The notes below the pieces were generated by a model, which was not told the origin of the DNA, did no database searches, and saw only the letters and a program-made list of their open reading frames with translations. DNA of 64,000 nucleotides, taken from Candidatus Hydrogenedentota bacterium. Lineage in GTDB: Bacteria > Hydrogenedentota > Hydrogenedentia > Hydrogenedentales > CAILVY01. Made by a program: the position numbers and the translations under genes. The DNA lies in contig CAILVY010000067.1 of assembly GCA_903837785.1 (NCBI GenBank), positions 1-64,000 of the forward strand, in the 5' to 3' direction. Below are positions 1 to 8,953 of the stretch, in pieces; the first letter of the stretch is position 1, and every line of letters begins with the position of its first letter.

Positions 1-1
1 C

Positions 2-577
2 CATGCGGCCGAGTTCGCGCAAGTCCCTCACGCCGCGCTCGCCGGGAAAGCCGTTCTGCCAGCCCTCGTTTGCGACCTCGTACAGGATGATCTTCTCCTG
101 CCGTCCGGCCAGCGCCTGCGTCACGCGGCGCACGTGTTGGCGGCGCGTCTCGAGTGCGGGCATGATGTACTGGGCATCGGCGAAAAGGGTGACTTGGGTG
201 CGCAGCCCGTACGCATACGCCGCATCCACCAGTCCGGCGAGTTGTGCCTCATAGTCGGGCCAGGCGGGGATGAGCGCGCCGTCCCGATTCGTGTGCTCCA
301 CGGGCGCGATCTCCAACCCGGGCCAGTCCACCATCGAGAGGACGCGCACGTAGTTGAATCCGCACGCGGCAAGAAACGACAGTTCCTTATCCAGGCGGCT
401 GCGGTCGTATTTTGCGTGCCGCAGTGCCTGCATGTACGTGGCACCCAATCCGGGAAAGGGGCCGTTCGCATCGCACAACACGTGTCCATCGAGGCGCACC
501 GCGCCGCGCGGCAGCGAATCGCCCGCGGCAAGCACCGCGAAGCCCAGCGCGCAAACGCAAGGGAATATCCATCGCAT
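2..577 (-). CDS. Secreted clan-A glycoside hydrolase-like protein (C-terminus outside window)
   Basis: Reading leftward from ATG 577, an open frame runs off the window edge, giving 192 residues. The start is preceded by a GGGAGGCGG Shine-Dalgarno. Residues 1-19 form a signal peptide. The rest looks like the first half of a TIM-barrel glycosidase: a beta-strand segment GFNYVRVLSMVDW near 73-85, and YEVANEGWQNG near 166-176, whose Asn-Glu pair (about N170-E171) is the classic acid/base position of GH-A enzymes such as GH5. The nucleophile lies beyond the edge. It reads in the same direction as the next two secreted carbohydrate-active proteins. The substrate cannot be told. The fold class is well supported, the family assignment weak. 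Confidence 0.75.
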   Translation of the reverse strand, partial: MRWIFPCVCALGFAVLAAGDSLPRGAVRLDGHVLCDANGPFPGLGATYMQALRHAKYDRSRLDKELSFLAACGFNYVRVLSMVDWPGLEIAPVEHTNRDGALIPAWPDYEAQLAGLVDAAYAYGLRTQVTLFADAQYIMPALETRRQHVRRVTQALAGRQEKIILYEVANEGWQNGFPGERGVRDLRELGRM

Positions 578-710
578 GACATCCGCCTCCCGCGCCGTTC
601 TGCGGCGCGCTGTTGAGTCTCGTGCCGCCTAGAGATAGCACCGCAACCGGCCGGAGCGCAAACGGCATTGTCGCGGTGAAACCGCAAAGGACCGGATGGG
701 GCAGGGCGCG

Positions 711-1745
711 TTATTCGGCGGTGAGGAGGAAGCGTCCGATGCCGTTCTGGGCGCCGTGGAGATCCGGAGCGGCGTCGTGTTCCGTGTTCGTGCCGAGGTA
801 GTAGAACCACCACGTGTTTGGCTTGTCGCCGGGCACGGCGCCGGGGCCGACGTAGATGCCCTTCGTGTCGAACTGGGTTCCGAGGTCGAGGAGGGGTTCC
901 CGGCCGCAACGGGTGAAGTGGACGCCGTCGCGGCTCCAGGCCAGGTGGCATCGTACAGTCTGGTTCTTCGTGTAGAACGCCGCGGGAAACATGACGTAGC
1001 CCCGGCCAGGCAGTTTCGTGGCGGCATTGGAGTAGAACTGCATGCCTTCCGGATCGCGGTCATCATGACTGAGAATCTCGACGGGGTCGGGAAACACGCC
1101 GAAATGATCCGATTCTGTGTAGCCGACGACGCGCACGCCGCTCCAGCCGCCGCGCCAGATGCGCGTATACAGGCGGTACTTGCCGCCATCGGGGATGCAC
1201 GTGGTTGTCGTATCGGAGTTCTTCCGGCTGAGCGGTTCGGGAAGCAGTGTCCAGCGCAGTCCGTCGGCCGAGCTTGCGCCGTAAACCTGCCAGGCCTGTT
1301 CCCCCGGGTGGAAGCGCTGCCAGATCATCTTGTACTTCTCGGCCCCGGACTTTCCTTCGTCCAGAAAAACCATCGAGAAGGCAAATCCGCCTATCTGCGG
1401 TCCGGAGATCAGGATGTTGTTCTTCTTCTGGCCGTCATATTCCACAAAGCCGAGTTCGGGCTTGCTCCACTGGAGGCCGTCGGCCGACTCGGCATAGCAC
1501 AGGCACGCATCGTCGTCCCGTTTGTAGCGATGATCGTAGGCGCCGTACCACATGCGCCAGACGGCGCCTTCGCGAAGCACGGTTCCGCCGGCAATGCAGA
1601 AGTCCTCCCAGGGCTTGTCCGCGCGCAGGAGCGGCGCCGCGCTCCGGTCCTGAATATGGAAGATGGGCGTTCGCTCGGCGTCCTGGCCCGGCGCCGCGGC
1701 GCAGATCAACCCTGCAAGCACGGCCATGGCATGTAATTGGATCAT
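711..1745 (-). CDS. Secreted five-bladed beta-propeller glycosidase-like protein (GH43/GH32-type fold)
   Basis: This 344-residue protein has a signal peptide (about 1-20). It carries repeated propeller-blade signatures: WRMWYGAYDHRYKRDDDACLCYAES, YKMIWQRFHPG, YRLYTRIWRGG, and W-S-x-D-G-x-x-F/W repeats such as WSRDGVHFTR. These are typical of the GH43/GH32/GH117 propeller superfamily in sulfatase-rich polysaccharide degraders. The start has a GGAGGAG Shine-Dalgarno. I cannot confirm the catalytic acid triad, so activity is unproven and it could be a non-catalytic binding protein. A second secreted propeller protein lies just upstream on the same strand, 36 bp away, so the two are probably co-transcribed. 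Confidence 0.72.
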   Translation of the reverse strand: MIQLHAMAVLAGLICAAAPGQDAERTPIFHIQDRSAAPLLRADKPWEDFCIAGGTVLREGAVWRMWYGAYDHRYKRDDDACLCYAESADGLQWSKPELGFVEYDGQKKNNILISGPQIGGFAFSMVFLDEGKSGAEKYKMIWQRFHPGEQAWQVYGASSADGLRWTLLPEPLSRKNSDTTTTCIPDGGKYRLYTRIWRGGWSGVRVVGYTESDHFGVFPDPVEILSHDDRDPEGMQFYSNAATKLPGRGYVMFPAAFYTKNQTVRCHLAWSRDGVHFTRCGREPLLDLGTQFDTKGIYVGPGAVPGDKPNTWWFYYLGTNTEHDAAPDLHGAQNGIGRFLLTAE

Positions 1746-1781
1746 CGGACTCCTCCGCAGCTTCGGCGTGTGCCGGAGCGC

Positions 1782-3326
1782 TTACGACAAGTTCATTTCC
1801 CACACATTCGGGATCTCAAAGTCTCCTCGGCCGTCCTGAACCACAAAGCCGATGCGGCCCGTGAGGTTCGATGCGGAAAAGGTTTGGACAAGCAAGTCAT
1901 CGAGATATATCTCGAAGATCCCCTTTCGCATCAGCAGGCGATAGCGGCAGGTCTTGCCAGCGGGCATGCCCGCCACAGTAGCGCAGCCGAAGCCTGTGCG
2001 ATCTTTCGCTTCGAATCGCACCGGATCCGCCCACCGGAGCGTGCCGATCTCGGTTTGATTCCAGGTTTCAAAGAGGATGGCGGTCGCCTCGCGGTCTTTC
2101 TGCTCCAGCGCCAAACCCGCGGCGGGGAAGATGAGTTCGTTCATGGCGGTGACTTTCAGGGCGCCTTCTATCACGCAGCCTCCTTCAAAATCGAACACGG
2201 CATCGAGGAAGGCAAGGGCGAGATTGGGGGCTCCGGGAGTGATCCAGCGAATTGACGGGAGCGGCGGCGCTTGTATCGTGAACGCATTCTGAGTGACGGG
2301 CACGCTGTCCGAACCCGGGGCCGATAGTTGGACCCGGCTGCCGTCACAAGGCTGTGCCGCACCCTTCAGCGCTTCATTGCCTTTCCAGTAGCCCATGCGC
2401 AGATGGCCTGCCTCGTCCACAACGGCCGACTTGAGCGGGGCGTGCCACCAGAAGCGCCCGCCGGGATCAAGCATGTAATTTGAAAGAAGCAGTTCCTGGG
2501 GAGTGCGGCAATAGGCTGCCCACAGGGCGACCAGTTCGCGTCCGGAGTAGCCGTTCAGCCGGAACGCGGGATAGTCCGGCCGGAACGGCCCTTCGGGCCG
2601 ATCGGCGATGTAAGTCGATGTTGCATACTCGAAATTGCCGGGATAAAACCCGCCGACGAGCAAGTAGTACTTGCCGCCGATGCACTGGCATCCGCCCGGT
2701 TCCTGCACGACGCGGATAGGGATCTTCTCCGTCAAGGGCAGCTCGCTGAGCCACGTCCACTTGGCGCCGTCTTCGCTGCGCAGCACGCCGCCGACGGCGT
2801 AGCCGTAGTAGGCCGTCTTCCCCGCCTCCTCCACGGGGATCACGTCCATGTGGTCAATCCGCTGGCCGTCCGGCCGTCGCACGTCGTAATCCGGCCCGAG
2901 GTACTCCCAGTGCACGAGGTCATGCGACTCCCACAGGCGCAGGACATCCTGCTTGTCGCCGGTGAAACTCCCGTGGTTCATCAGAAAGCGTTCGCCGGCC
3001 TTCCAGACACGCATGGCGTAAATACCGAAAGGGGCGTCTTTGATGACCGGGCCGACGCCCTTCCAGTGAACGCCGTCGGAGGAGGTGGCGAGCCAGACAT
3101 TGCGCCACTGCTCCTGTTCGCTTCCTTTCTCCTCGAAGCGGTACATCGTGAAGAGGTAGAACGTCCCGTCATTCCAGAAGACGCAATTGTCCTTGAGCGT
3201 GCCCTCGGGCGCGCGATAGATCAGGGCGCCGGCCTCGGGCGGCAGAATCAGGGCGAGCAAGACAAAGAGGGGCGCGAACACCGCGGCCCTGCGGCATGCG
3301 GCGCCGCGCATGTACCCCGAATGCAT
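1782..3326 (-). CDS. Secreted beta-propeller glycosidase-like protein with C-terminal jelly-roll domain
   Basis: About 514 residues. The N-terminus is a basic, hydrophobic signal sequence ending near EAGA. Residues about 40-320 contain propeller strands (NCVFWNDGTFYLFTMYRF, DGVHWKGVGPV, GKYYLLVGGFY, ELLLSNYML), as in GH43/GH32-like proteins. The last 170 residues look like a concanavalin-type sandwich (DAVFDFEGGCVIEGALKV, YRLLMRKGIFEIYLDDLLVQ), an arrangement seen in GH32. An in-frame ATG at 3335 sits directly against the GGGAGGG Shine-Dalgarno, so ATG 3326 with about 10 nt spacing is preferred. It lies 36 bp upstream of the other propeller gene and probably forms an operon with it. The substrate is unknown. 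Confidence 0.72.
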   Translation of the reverse strand: MHSGYMRGAACRRAAVFAPLFVLLALILPPEAGALIYRAPEGTLKDNCVFWNDGTFYLFTMYRFEEKGSEQEQWRNVWLATSSDGVHWKGVGPVIKDAPFGIYAMRVWKAGERFLMNHGSFTGDKQDVLRLWESHDLVHWEYLGPDYDVRRPDGQRIDHMDVIPVEEAGKTAYYGYAVGGVLRSEDGAKWTWLSELPLTEKIPIRVVQEPGGCQCIGGKYYLLVGGFYPGNFEYATSTYIADRPEGPFRPDYPAFRLNGYSGRELVALWAAYCRTPQELLLSNYMLDPGGRFWWHAPLKSAVVDEAGHLRMGYWKGNEALKGAAQPCDGSRVQLSAPGSDSVPVTQNAFTIQAPPLPSIRWITPGAPNLALAFLDAVFDFEGGCVIEGALKVTAMNELIFPAAGLALEQKDREATAILFETWNQTEIGTLRWADPVRFEAKDRTGFGCATVAGMPAGKTCRYRLLMRKGIFEIYLDDLLVQTFSASNLTGRIGFVVQDGRGDFEIPNVWEMNLS

Positions 3327-3407
3327 GTGTTTCATCCCTCCCCCGCTTGAGCGTCACGCCGTTCCGCGACGTCCCGCGTCTGTCATCGTGGCCGGCTGTT
3401 CCGGCCT

Positions 3408-3812
3408 CTACTGCACGACGTAAACCATCCACAACACGCCAAAGCGGTCGGTGACCATGCCGAAACGCGGCGAGAAGAACGTTTTCGTCAACGGCATCTG
3501 CACCTGCCCGCCCTCGGAAATCGCGGCGAACACACGCTCGGCCTCGTCCTCCGTGGCCACATTAATCGACAGGGAGAATCCCTGAAATACGGGCTGTCCG
3601 AGACTATGCCCGTCGGAGGCGCACAGCGTCGTTTCGCCGATGCGGAAGCTCGAGTGCAGCACCTTGTTCTCGGCGCCCGGCGCGCACGTGACGGGTTCGG
3701 GGCATTCGCTGTTGCGCATCAGCATCGTCACTTCGGCGCCCAGGGCCGTGCGGTAAAACTCGAGCGCCTCCTCGCATCGGCCATCAAAGAAGAGATACGG
3801 TTGAACGTGCAT
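3408..3812 (-). CDS. VOC-superfamily (PhnB/glyoxalase-like) protein
   Basis: 134 residues beginning MHVQPYLFFDGRCEEALEFY, the usual opening of PhnB-type vicinal-oxygen-chelate proteins. The rest follows the family pattern: RTALGAEVTMLMR, KVLHSSFRIGETTLCASD, and a C-terminal FGMVTDRFGVLWMV. The length matches the family, and a GGGAGAAG Shine-Dalgarno precedes the ATG. There is no signal peptide, so it is cytoplasmic. Proteins of this type are often annotated 3-demethylubiquinone methyltransferase-like, but most have no known reaction. It is a stand-alone gene unrelated to the neighbouring secreted hydrolases. Confidence 0.85.
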   Translation of the reverse strand: MHVQPYLFFDGRCEEALEFYRTALGAEVTMLMRNSECPEPVTCAPGAENKVLHSSFRIGETTLCASDGHSLGQPVFQGFSLSINVATEDEAERVFAAISEGGQVQMPLTKTFFSPRFGMVTDRFGVLWMVYVVQ

Positions 3813-3980
3813 GGCTGCTTCTCCCTGCGGTTCCGGACACGCTGTCCATACTTGCCGCGCGCCGCCGCATGCCGTTGTTCAGGCAATTCACGAACACGAG
3901 TAGAGTAACACAACATGCGGCGGAATCATGCCCGGGGATTCCGGCGGGCACGTTATGCGGAGTGTCCGTGCGGGACGAGG

Positions 3981-5309
3981 TCAAACCACAATGGTCTTCA
4001 GCCGGTGATAGTGCCGCACGATCGCGGCGGAGAGGATGAACAGGGCGGCGTAGTAGACGCAGAAGGCGTTTTCGGAGAAGTTGTTGTGGGGGCCGGTGAC
4101 GAGTTGTGCGAGGATGTTCTGCACGATGAGCACGAGCCAGATGATCCCGTAGGCGCGCGGGAATACATCGCCTTGCGGCGGGGACGGCAAGGGCCTGCGC
4201 CACAACTGGCGGAGCAGAAACAGGAGTCCGAGCAGCATGAGGGGACCGATGATCAGGGTGAGTATGCGGCTCCAGTAGTCCTCGTTTCCGATGTAGATGT
4301 TCGCCCAGCCCCTGAGCCCGTTCTTGATGGAGAGTCCGAGTCCGAGGAGCAGTCCGAAGTAGAGTCCGAATCGCTCCAGGCTCGGGCGGGCGTTTTGCCA
4401 CCGCGCCTGCATGGCCTCGTTGGAGTCGGGCCGGTTCACGAGATAATAGGCAACGCCGTAGGCGATGCCAATGCTGATGCCGCCGGAGGATTCCCAGCAG
4501 CGCCAGAAGTTGAAGTTCCAGTTGGGCCAGAGGTTCTGCGCCCATTGCCAGTTCTGACACAGGGACCATCCGAGGCCGTTGAGGATGCCGACGGTGGCGA
4601 TGAGGACCACGTTCTTCCCGTCTCTGCGGCCGATTTCATACGCCAGAAAGCCGAGGTAGATTCCGAGATGCATGATGGCAAGGCGGTTGTCGCCGTAGAG
4701 CCGGCGCAGATTGGGGAACGCGGTTGTTTCCGGATGCGTGATCGCGTCGAGATACTGCGCCTGCATCGTCTTGTAGAAGGGCAGGAAGATCTCGGGATAC
4801 GCGTGAAAGAGTTGGAGGGCGGCATAGGCCGCGCCAATGCCGCAGCCGATTCGGAGCAGCCAGTCGCGGGCACGGAGGGGCCGCGCGGAACCGCACCACG
4901 CAAGCATGCAAGCGCCGATGCCGGCCCAGGGGACGCCCGCGATGAAGAGCCACAGAAAGCCGTAGCCCCGGGAGATGGGCACGAACTTGCCGGCCTGCGC
5001 GTCAATGAGGAGTTCGCCCCGGAAAAAGCTGGGCCATTGCATCCAGCCGCGCCCGCCGGAGAGGCCGATGCCGACCGCGAGCGCGAGGACGATCCAGCCC
5101 GAGGCGTAGCGGCGGGATTGTCCGGCGGCCGGGTCGCGGGCGATGAACCACCACGCCGCGCCCCAGGTTACGCCGGCGAAGACGCATCCATTCACTGCGC
5201 CGTAGCCGGAGCAGCCCCGGACGGCCCACGTCATGCCGCCGAGCGCCGCAAAGAGCAGGGTGGGAAGAAGGAAGTTATGAATGATATCGCGCCGGGGATC
5301 ATTCCGCAT
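3981..5309 (-). CDS. Polytopic membrane protein of unknown function
   Basis: 442 residues with roughly ten hydrophobic segments (for example 14-32, 48-57, 71-84, 116-134, 145-160, 232-250 and four toward the C-terminus). An AGGAG Shine-Dalgarno lies 7 nt before the ATG. Aromatic-rich loops (NWQWAQNLWPNWNFNFWRCW) and Gly-rich helices are visible, but I recognise no transporter or enzyme signature. It stands alone between the VOC gene and the histidine kinase gene, 80 bp downstream of the latter on the same strand, so weak co-transcription with the two-component genes is possible. No function is proposed. Confidence 0.7.
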   Translation of the reverse strand: MRNDPRRDIIHNFLLPTLLFAALGGMTWAVRGCSGYGAVNGCVFAGVTWGAAWWFIARDPAAGQSRRYASGWIVLALAVGIGLSGGRGWMQWPSFFRGELLIDAQAGKFVPISRGYGFLWLFIAGVPWAGIGACMLAWCGSARPLRARDWLLRIGCGIGAAYAALQLFHAYPEIFLPFYKTMQAQYLDAITHPETTAFPNLRRLYGDNRLAIMHLGIYLGFLAYEIGRRDGKNVVLIATVGILNGLGWSLCQNWQWAQNLWPNWNFNFWRCWESSGGISIGIAYGVAYYLVNRPDSNEAMQARWQNARPSLERFGLYFGLLLGLGLSIKNGLRGWANIYIGNEDYWSRILTLIIGPLMLLGLLFLLRQLWRRPLPSPPQGDVFPRAYGIIWLVLIVQNILAQLVTGPHNNFSENAFCVYYAALFILSAAIVRHYHRLKTIVV

Positions 5310-5389
5310 GAACGGGCTCCTGTTTCCTGGACAGACTCGACGGAGCGAGAATGCGGTTTCAATCGAAAACGAGCCGTTGCCTTGCAGCG

Positions 5390-7129
5390 TTATCCGGCCG
5401 GCTCGGCGGCGGGCAGGACGAGCGTGAAGGCAGCGGTCCCTTCGCGGGTGTTCTCTAGCACGAGATCGCCGCGGTGCGCGCGGGCGATTTCGCGGGAAAG
5501 GCTCAATCCGAGGCCCGTGCCGTCCACTGCGCGGTTTCGGGCCTTGTCCGCGCGGTAGAAGCGTTCGAAAACCTTGTCGCGATCCTCGCGGGGGATGCCG
5601 CTACCGGTGTTGGCCACCGTGAGCCGGACCTGATTTCCGGCGCGGCGCAGCATGAATCGGATGAGTCCCTTCGGGTGGTTGTACTTGATTGCGTTTGAGG
5701 TGAGGTTCTGGAGCACCTGGCGCAGGAGATCCTTGTCGGCGGCCACCCAAACGCCCGCTTCGATCTCCTGCTCGATCGTGATGCCGGGCGCGAGGATCTG
5801 TGTGTCCTCGACGGCTTCCTCGAGGGCCGTAGTGAGATCGAGCGGTTCGAGATGCGGCTTGAGCTGCCCGGAATCGGCCAGGGAGAGCAGCAGCAACTTG
5901 CGGTTGACCGCTTTCAGCCGCTGCACTTCTTCCAGCAGGGTTCCGAAGGTTTCCTGTTGCGCCGAACCCGCGGGCGCGGCCTGGAGCGCCTGTTCGAGTT
6001 CCCCCTGGAGAATCGTCAGCGGCGTTTTCAGTTCATGGGCGGCGTCGGCACTGAAGCGGACCGCCTGTTGGAAGCTTCTTTCGAGCCGGTCCATCATGCC
6101 GTTGAAGACCGAGATTAGGCGGTTGAATTCGGCGTCTTCGTCGCGCATGGGGATGCGCTGATCGAGCCCCCGGGCCGTGATGCCTTCTGCGGCGGCGGTC
6201 AGGGCGCGAATGGGCCGCAGCGCGCGCTGGGCGAGCCACCACCCGCCCGCGGCGATGAGCGCCAGGGCCAGCGGGAGCGCCAGCAGGAACACATTGCGCA
6301 GGACGTTCATCTCGTTCCAGAAACGGCCCATGTTGCGGCCAAGGACGAAAGTGACGTACGGGTTGCTCATGACGCCGATGCGCCATTCACGGCCATCGGC
6401 GATCTGGGTGTAGAAGGCGTGTGTTTCGATGGGCCATGCCGCGGGCGGTGGGCCGCCGGGATTTCGGAAGCGCATGCCGAAGAAACCTTCGCCGCGTCCC
6501 GGACCACGGCCGCCGACGCGGCCCCCACCCGGTCCGGGGCCTGGCCCTTCAAAGAAGGCTTCGCCCGGTCCGGGGCCTCTTCCTTCGGCAGGGCCCGCAC
6601 CGGGCTGATTGCGCGGTCCGGGCCGCGGTCCGTCCCATGGCCGGGGGCCGCGTGGTCCGCGCACTCCGGGTTGATCGCCGCGCATCTCGCCCATTTCCGG
6701 CGGTTGTTGCGGCTGCGGCGGCTGCGGCGGGGATACGAATTCCATGGGTTCCGGCAGCGGCGGAGGCTCGGGACCTCCGGGGGGGGCGAAGGCGTCCGGG
6801 GAGAGTTCATTGGGCCAATTCGAGGATTGATACAGGATTTCATTCTGGCGGCCCTTCACGAGCAGGATGGCGGGGTCGCCTTCTTCTTCCCCCAGCACGA
6901 AACGCAGGGATTCTTCCACAAAAGTCCAGTCGGGCGGCGGCTGCGGCAGGGACAACGGGAACATGCCGGTCCTGCGAATGTCCTCGTCCACGCGATGCAG
7001 ATTGACCCGCTGGATGACGAGCCAGGCGCTCGTGCAGAAGGCCACAAGGACGAATCCGGACAGGGCGGTGGAGAGCGCCGCGATGCGGAAGCGAAACGAA
7101 CGCAATTGCTGTGGCGGTTGGAGTCTCAT
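5390..7129 (-). CDS. Sensor histidine kinase with Pro/Gly-rich extracytoplasmic insert
   Basis: 579 residues. TM1 is about 17-40, followed by an extracytoplasmic region to about 280, TM2 at about 280-300 and HAMP at about 302-355. The HisKA H-box FSADAAHELKTPL has phosphoacceptor His365. The ATPase domain has an N-box (LTSNAIKYN), a G1-like TGSGIP and G2 GTGLGLS. It resembles CusS/heavy-metal-type kinases. The oddity is the sensor loop: residues about 112-230 are almost pure Pro/Gly/Arg/Glu/Phe, including a run rich in GPGPGGGRVGG. That composition closely matches the secreted EF-hand protein encoded divergently at 7955. The start overlaps the regulator gene by 4 bp (ATGA), so the pair is translationally coupled. 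The stimulus is unknown; calcium or another cation is an inference. Confidence 0.93.
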   Translation of the reverse strand: MRLQPPQQLRSFRFRIAALSTALSGFVLVAFCTSAWLVIQRVNLHRVDEDIRRTGMFPLSLPQPPPDWTFVEESLRFVLGEEEGDPAILLVKGRQNEILYQSSNWPNELSPDAFAPPGGPEPPPLPEPMEFVSPPQPPQPQQPPEMGEMRGDQPGVRGPRGPRPWDGPRPGPRNQPGAGPAEGRGPGPGEAFFEGPGPGPGGGRVGGRGPGRGEGFFGMRFRNPGGPPPAAWPIETHAFYTQIADGREWRIGVMSNPYVTFVLGRNMGRFWNEMNVLRNVFLLALPLALALIAAGGWWLAQRALRPIRALTAAAEGITARGLDQRIPMRDEDAEFNRLISVFNGMMDRLERSFQQAVRFSADAAHELKTPLTILQGELEQALQAAPAGSAQQETFGTLLEEVQRLKAVNRKLLLLSLADSGQLKPHLEPLDLTTALEEAVEDTQILAPGITIEQEIEAGVWVAADKDLLRQVLQNLTSNAIKYNHPKGLIRFMLRRAGNQVRLTVANTGSGIPREDRDKVFERFYRADKARNRAVDGTGLGLSLSREIARAHRGDLVLENTREGTAAFTLVLPAAEPAG

Positions 7130-7797
7130 GTCTTCTTGAAGCGATACCCGACGCCGCGCAGGGTCTCGATAAGTTGTTCCTTTTCGTCCGGGCTGATCTT
7201 CTTCCGCAGCCGCTGCACGTGGACGTCGATGAGGTTCGTGTTGGGATCGAAGTTGTAGCCCCAGACATGTTCCAGGATTTGGGTGCGGGTGAAGACCCGG
7301 CCCGGCGATCGCATGAGATATTCGAGGAGGCTGAACTCGCGGGCGGTCAGCTTGATCGGCTTGTCGCCGCGCTTGACTTCGCGCGTGATCAGGTTGACTT
7401 CGAGGCCGGCCGCGCGGAGCAGACTCAGCTTCTCGCCCGACACGCGCCGCACCACCGCCTGAAGCCGGGCCACGAGTTCCTCCACATAGAAGGGTTTCGT
7501 CAGATAGTCGTCGGCGCCAAGGTTGAGGCCTTCTATGCGATCATCCAGCTCGGTTCGCGCCGTGAGGAGGATGACGGGCACCGTGTGCTTCTGGCTGCGC
7601 AGTTGCTTCAGGACGCTCAGGCCGTCCCGTCCCGGCAGCATGATGTCGAGGACGATCGCGTCATAGCGCTGCGTCGTGGCCAGGAGGAACGCCTCATTGC
7701 CGTCAGCGCAGACATCCACCCCGAAGTTCTGTTCTTCGAGGCCCTTGCGGACGAAGCTGCTAATCCGCTTCTCGTCTTCCACCACGAGGATTCGCAT
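7126..7797 (-). CDS. OmpR/PhoB-family response regulator
   Basis: 223 residues from ATG 7797. A longer frame exists upstream but lacks family similarity, and MRILVVEDEK is the canonical receiver start. The receiver has acidic residues at VEDE, phosphoacceptor Asp51 in LDIMLPGRDG, and the conserved Lys in DDYLTKPF near 100. The C-terminal winged helix shows KLTAREFSLLEYLMRSPGRV and HVQRLRKKI. The last codons overlap the histidine kinase start by 4 bp, so the gene order is regulator then kinase. It is transcribed divergently from the EF-hand gene at 7955, with a TATACT -10 and an AT-rich dyad between them, suggesting autoregulation and control of the divergent gene. Confidence 0.95.
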   Translation of the reverse strand: MRILVVEDEKRISSFVRKGLEEQNFGVDVCADGNEAFLLATTQRYDAIVLDIMLPGRDGLSVLKQLRSQKHTVPVILLTARTELDDRIEGLNLGADDYLTKPFYVEELVARLQAVVRRVSGEKLSLLRAAGLEVNLITREVKRGDKPIKLTAREFSLLEYLMRSPGRVFTRTQILEHVWGYNFDPNTNLIDVHVQRLRKKISPDEKEQLIETLRGVGYRFKKT

Positions 7798-7806
7798 CGT
7801 GATGGG

Positions 7807-7812
7807 AGTATA
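7807..7812 (-). promoter_or_regulatory. Candidate -10 element of the regulator/kinase operon
   Basis: TATACT on the minus strand, ten bases upstream of ATG 7797. The leader is therefore very short. The -35 region (TTTAGG, 18 bp upstream) is poor, as expected for a promoter that needs an activator. Confidence 0.4.
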
Positions 7813-7840
7813 GCACCTGGCCCCGGCCGCCCTAAACGAA

Positions 7841-7866
7841 ATTGGATTACGGTTTCTTAATCCAAT
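7841..7866. promoter_or_regulatory. Perfect inverted repeat, candidate operator between divergent genes
   Basis: ATTGGATTA, eight bases, TAATCCAAT: two perfect 9-bp arms, conspicuously AT-rich in GC-rich DNA. It lies just upstream of the poor -35 of the regulator operon and about 90 bp before the EF-hand start. OmpR-type regulators more often bind direct repeats, so binding by the adjacent regulator is only an inference. Confidence 0.5.
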
Positions 7867-7954
7867 CGCCGCATCCCGCGTCATGTTGGCCGCGTATGGT
7901 TGCTACAGCGGCCAGAGAGATGGCACCGCGGAAACAACGAAAGGAGAAGTTACC

Positions 7955-8944
7955 ATGAAGCAGACAGGACGCTCCACAAAACGCTTCACCAGAACCGCAG
8001 CGGCGTTGCTCGCCGTGTTCGCGGTCGTGGGTTATCTGAGCGTGATGGGTCCGAGTGCCGTGGCACAGGATCCGGGTCAAGCGCCGGGAAATGTTGCGCC
8101 GGGCGGACCGACGCTTCCGCCGCCCCCGGGTGCACCGCAGGAAGCCGCCCCGGCGGCGCCCGCGCCCGGTCCCGACGGCCCTCCGCCTCCGCCTCCGCCG
8201 GACGGGGCAAGAGACGGACGCCCGATGCCCCCGGCGGGTCCGGACGGCCCTCCCCCTCCTGAGGGCGCACAACGCCCCGGCCCGGTCACCCCGCCCGCGT
8301 GTCATGCACAGGGACCCGGCCCGAGGTCTGGCATGGGATGCCACGAAGGCATGCGTCCGCCCGAGGACCGGTTTGAAGGCGGGAAGTTCGCATTTCGCTT
8401 CGAGGGGCCGGGCGGACCGCAGTGTCCGCAAGGACGGGAGCAAGGTTTTGGCCGCGGGCGTCCGCCGATGCCCGAAGGCGGCCCGGGCGACTTCGATCGG
8501 CCCTGGGGTCCGCCCCCCCGCGAGGGATTCCGAGGCGGGCCCGGCGACGAGCGGCCGCGCTTTGGACGTGGCCCGGAAGGCCCGGACGGACCGGCGTTCG
8601 GCGGGGAATTCCGTGGGCCCGGACCGCGCGGTATGGATCCGGTGCGGTTGTTCAAGGAGATCGACGCGGATGGCGACGGGTCAATCTCGCGCGAGGAGTT
8701 CTTGGACTTCCACGCGAACATGAGTCCGGCGCAAGGCCCCGGCCGGGGCCGCGGTGAGGGCCCGGCGGGTCCGCCACAGGGCGACGGGCCGCGTGGTCCC
8801 CGGGGCGGCCAGTTCCGCGGGCATGGCGGTCCGGAACAGGGCGGCCGGATGCAGGGCCCGGGACGGGACTTCCAGGGGCCCCCGATGGATGGACCGGGCC
8901 GCGGGTGGGGCTTCCAGCCCCGAGGTGAAGATGGTCCTCGCTAA
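7955..8944 (+). CDS. Secreted Pro/Gly-rich protein with one EF-hand
   Basis: 329 residues from ATG 7955, with AAGGAG centred about 10 nt upstream. A longer in-frame start at 7883 is rejected because it precedes the signal peptide. The N-terminus (KRFTRTAAALLAVFAVVGYLSV...AVA) is a clear secretion signal. The mature protein is low complexity, dominated by Pro, Gly, Arg and Phe, with one canonical EF-hand loop DADGDGSISREE at about 237-248. Such proteins are presumed extracytoplasmic calcium-binding or surface proteins. It is divergent from the two-component operon whose sensor loop has the same composition. No enzymatic motif is visible. Confidence 0.85.
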   Translation: MKQTGRSTKRFTRTAAALLAVFAVVGYLSVMGPSAVAQDPGQAPGNVAPGGPTLPPPPGAPQEAAPAAPAPGPDGPPPPPPPDGARDGRPMPPAGPDGPPPPEGAQRPGPVTPPACHAQGPGPRSGMGCHEGMRPPEDRFEGGKFAFRFEGPGGPQCPQGREQGFGRGRPPMPEGGPGDFDRPWGPPPREGFRGGPGDERPRFGRGPEGPDGPAFGGEFRGPGPRGMDPVRLFKEIDADGDGSISREEFLDFHANMSPAQGPGRGRGEGPAGPPQGDGPRGPRGGQFRGHGGPEQGGRMQGPGRDFQGPPMDGPGRGWGFQPRGEDGPR

Positions 8945-8953
8945 GTGATGCCA

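Noticed and set aside
3915..5558. Plus-strand open frame opposite the membrane protein gene
   Set aside because: It has unrelated low-complexity Glu/Ala/Arg content and no Shine-Dalgarno; the minus-strand frame gives regular transmembrane helices.
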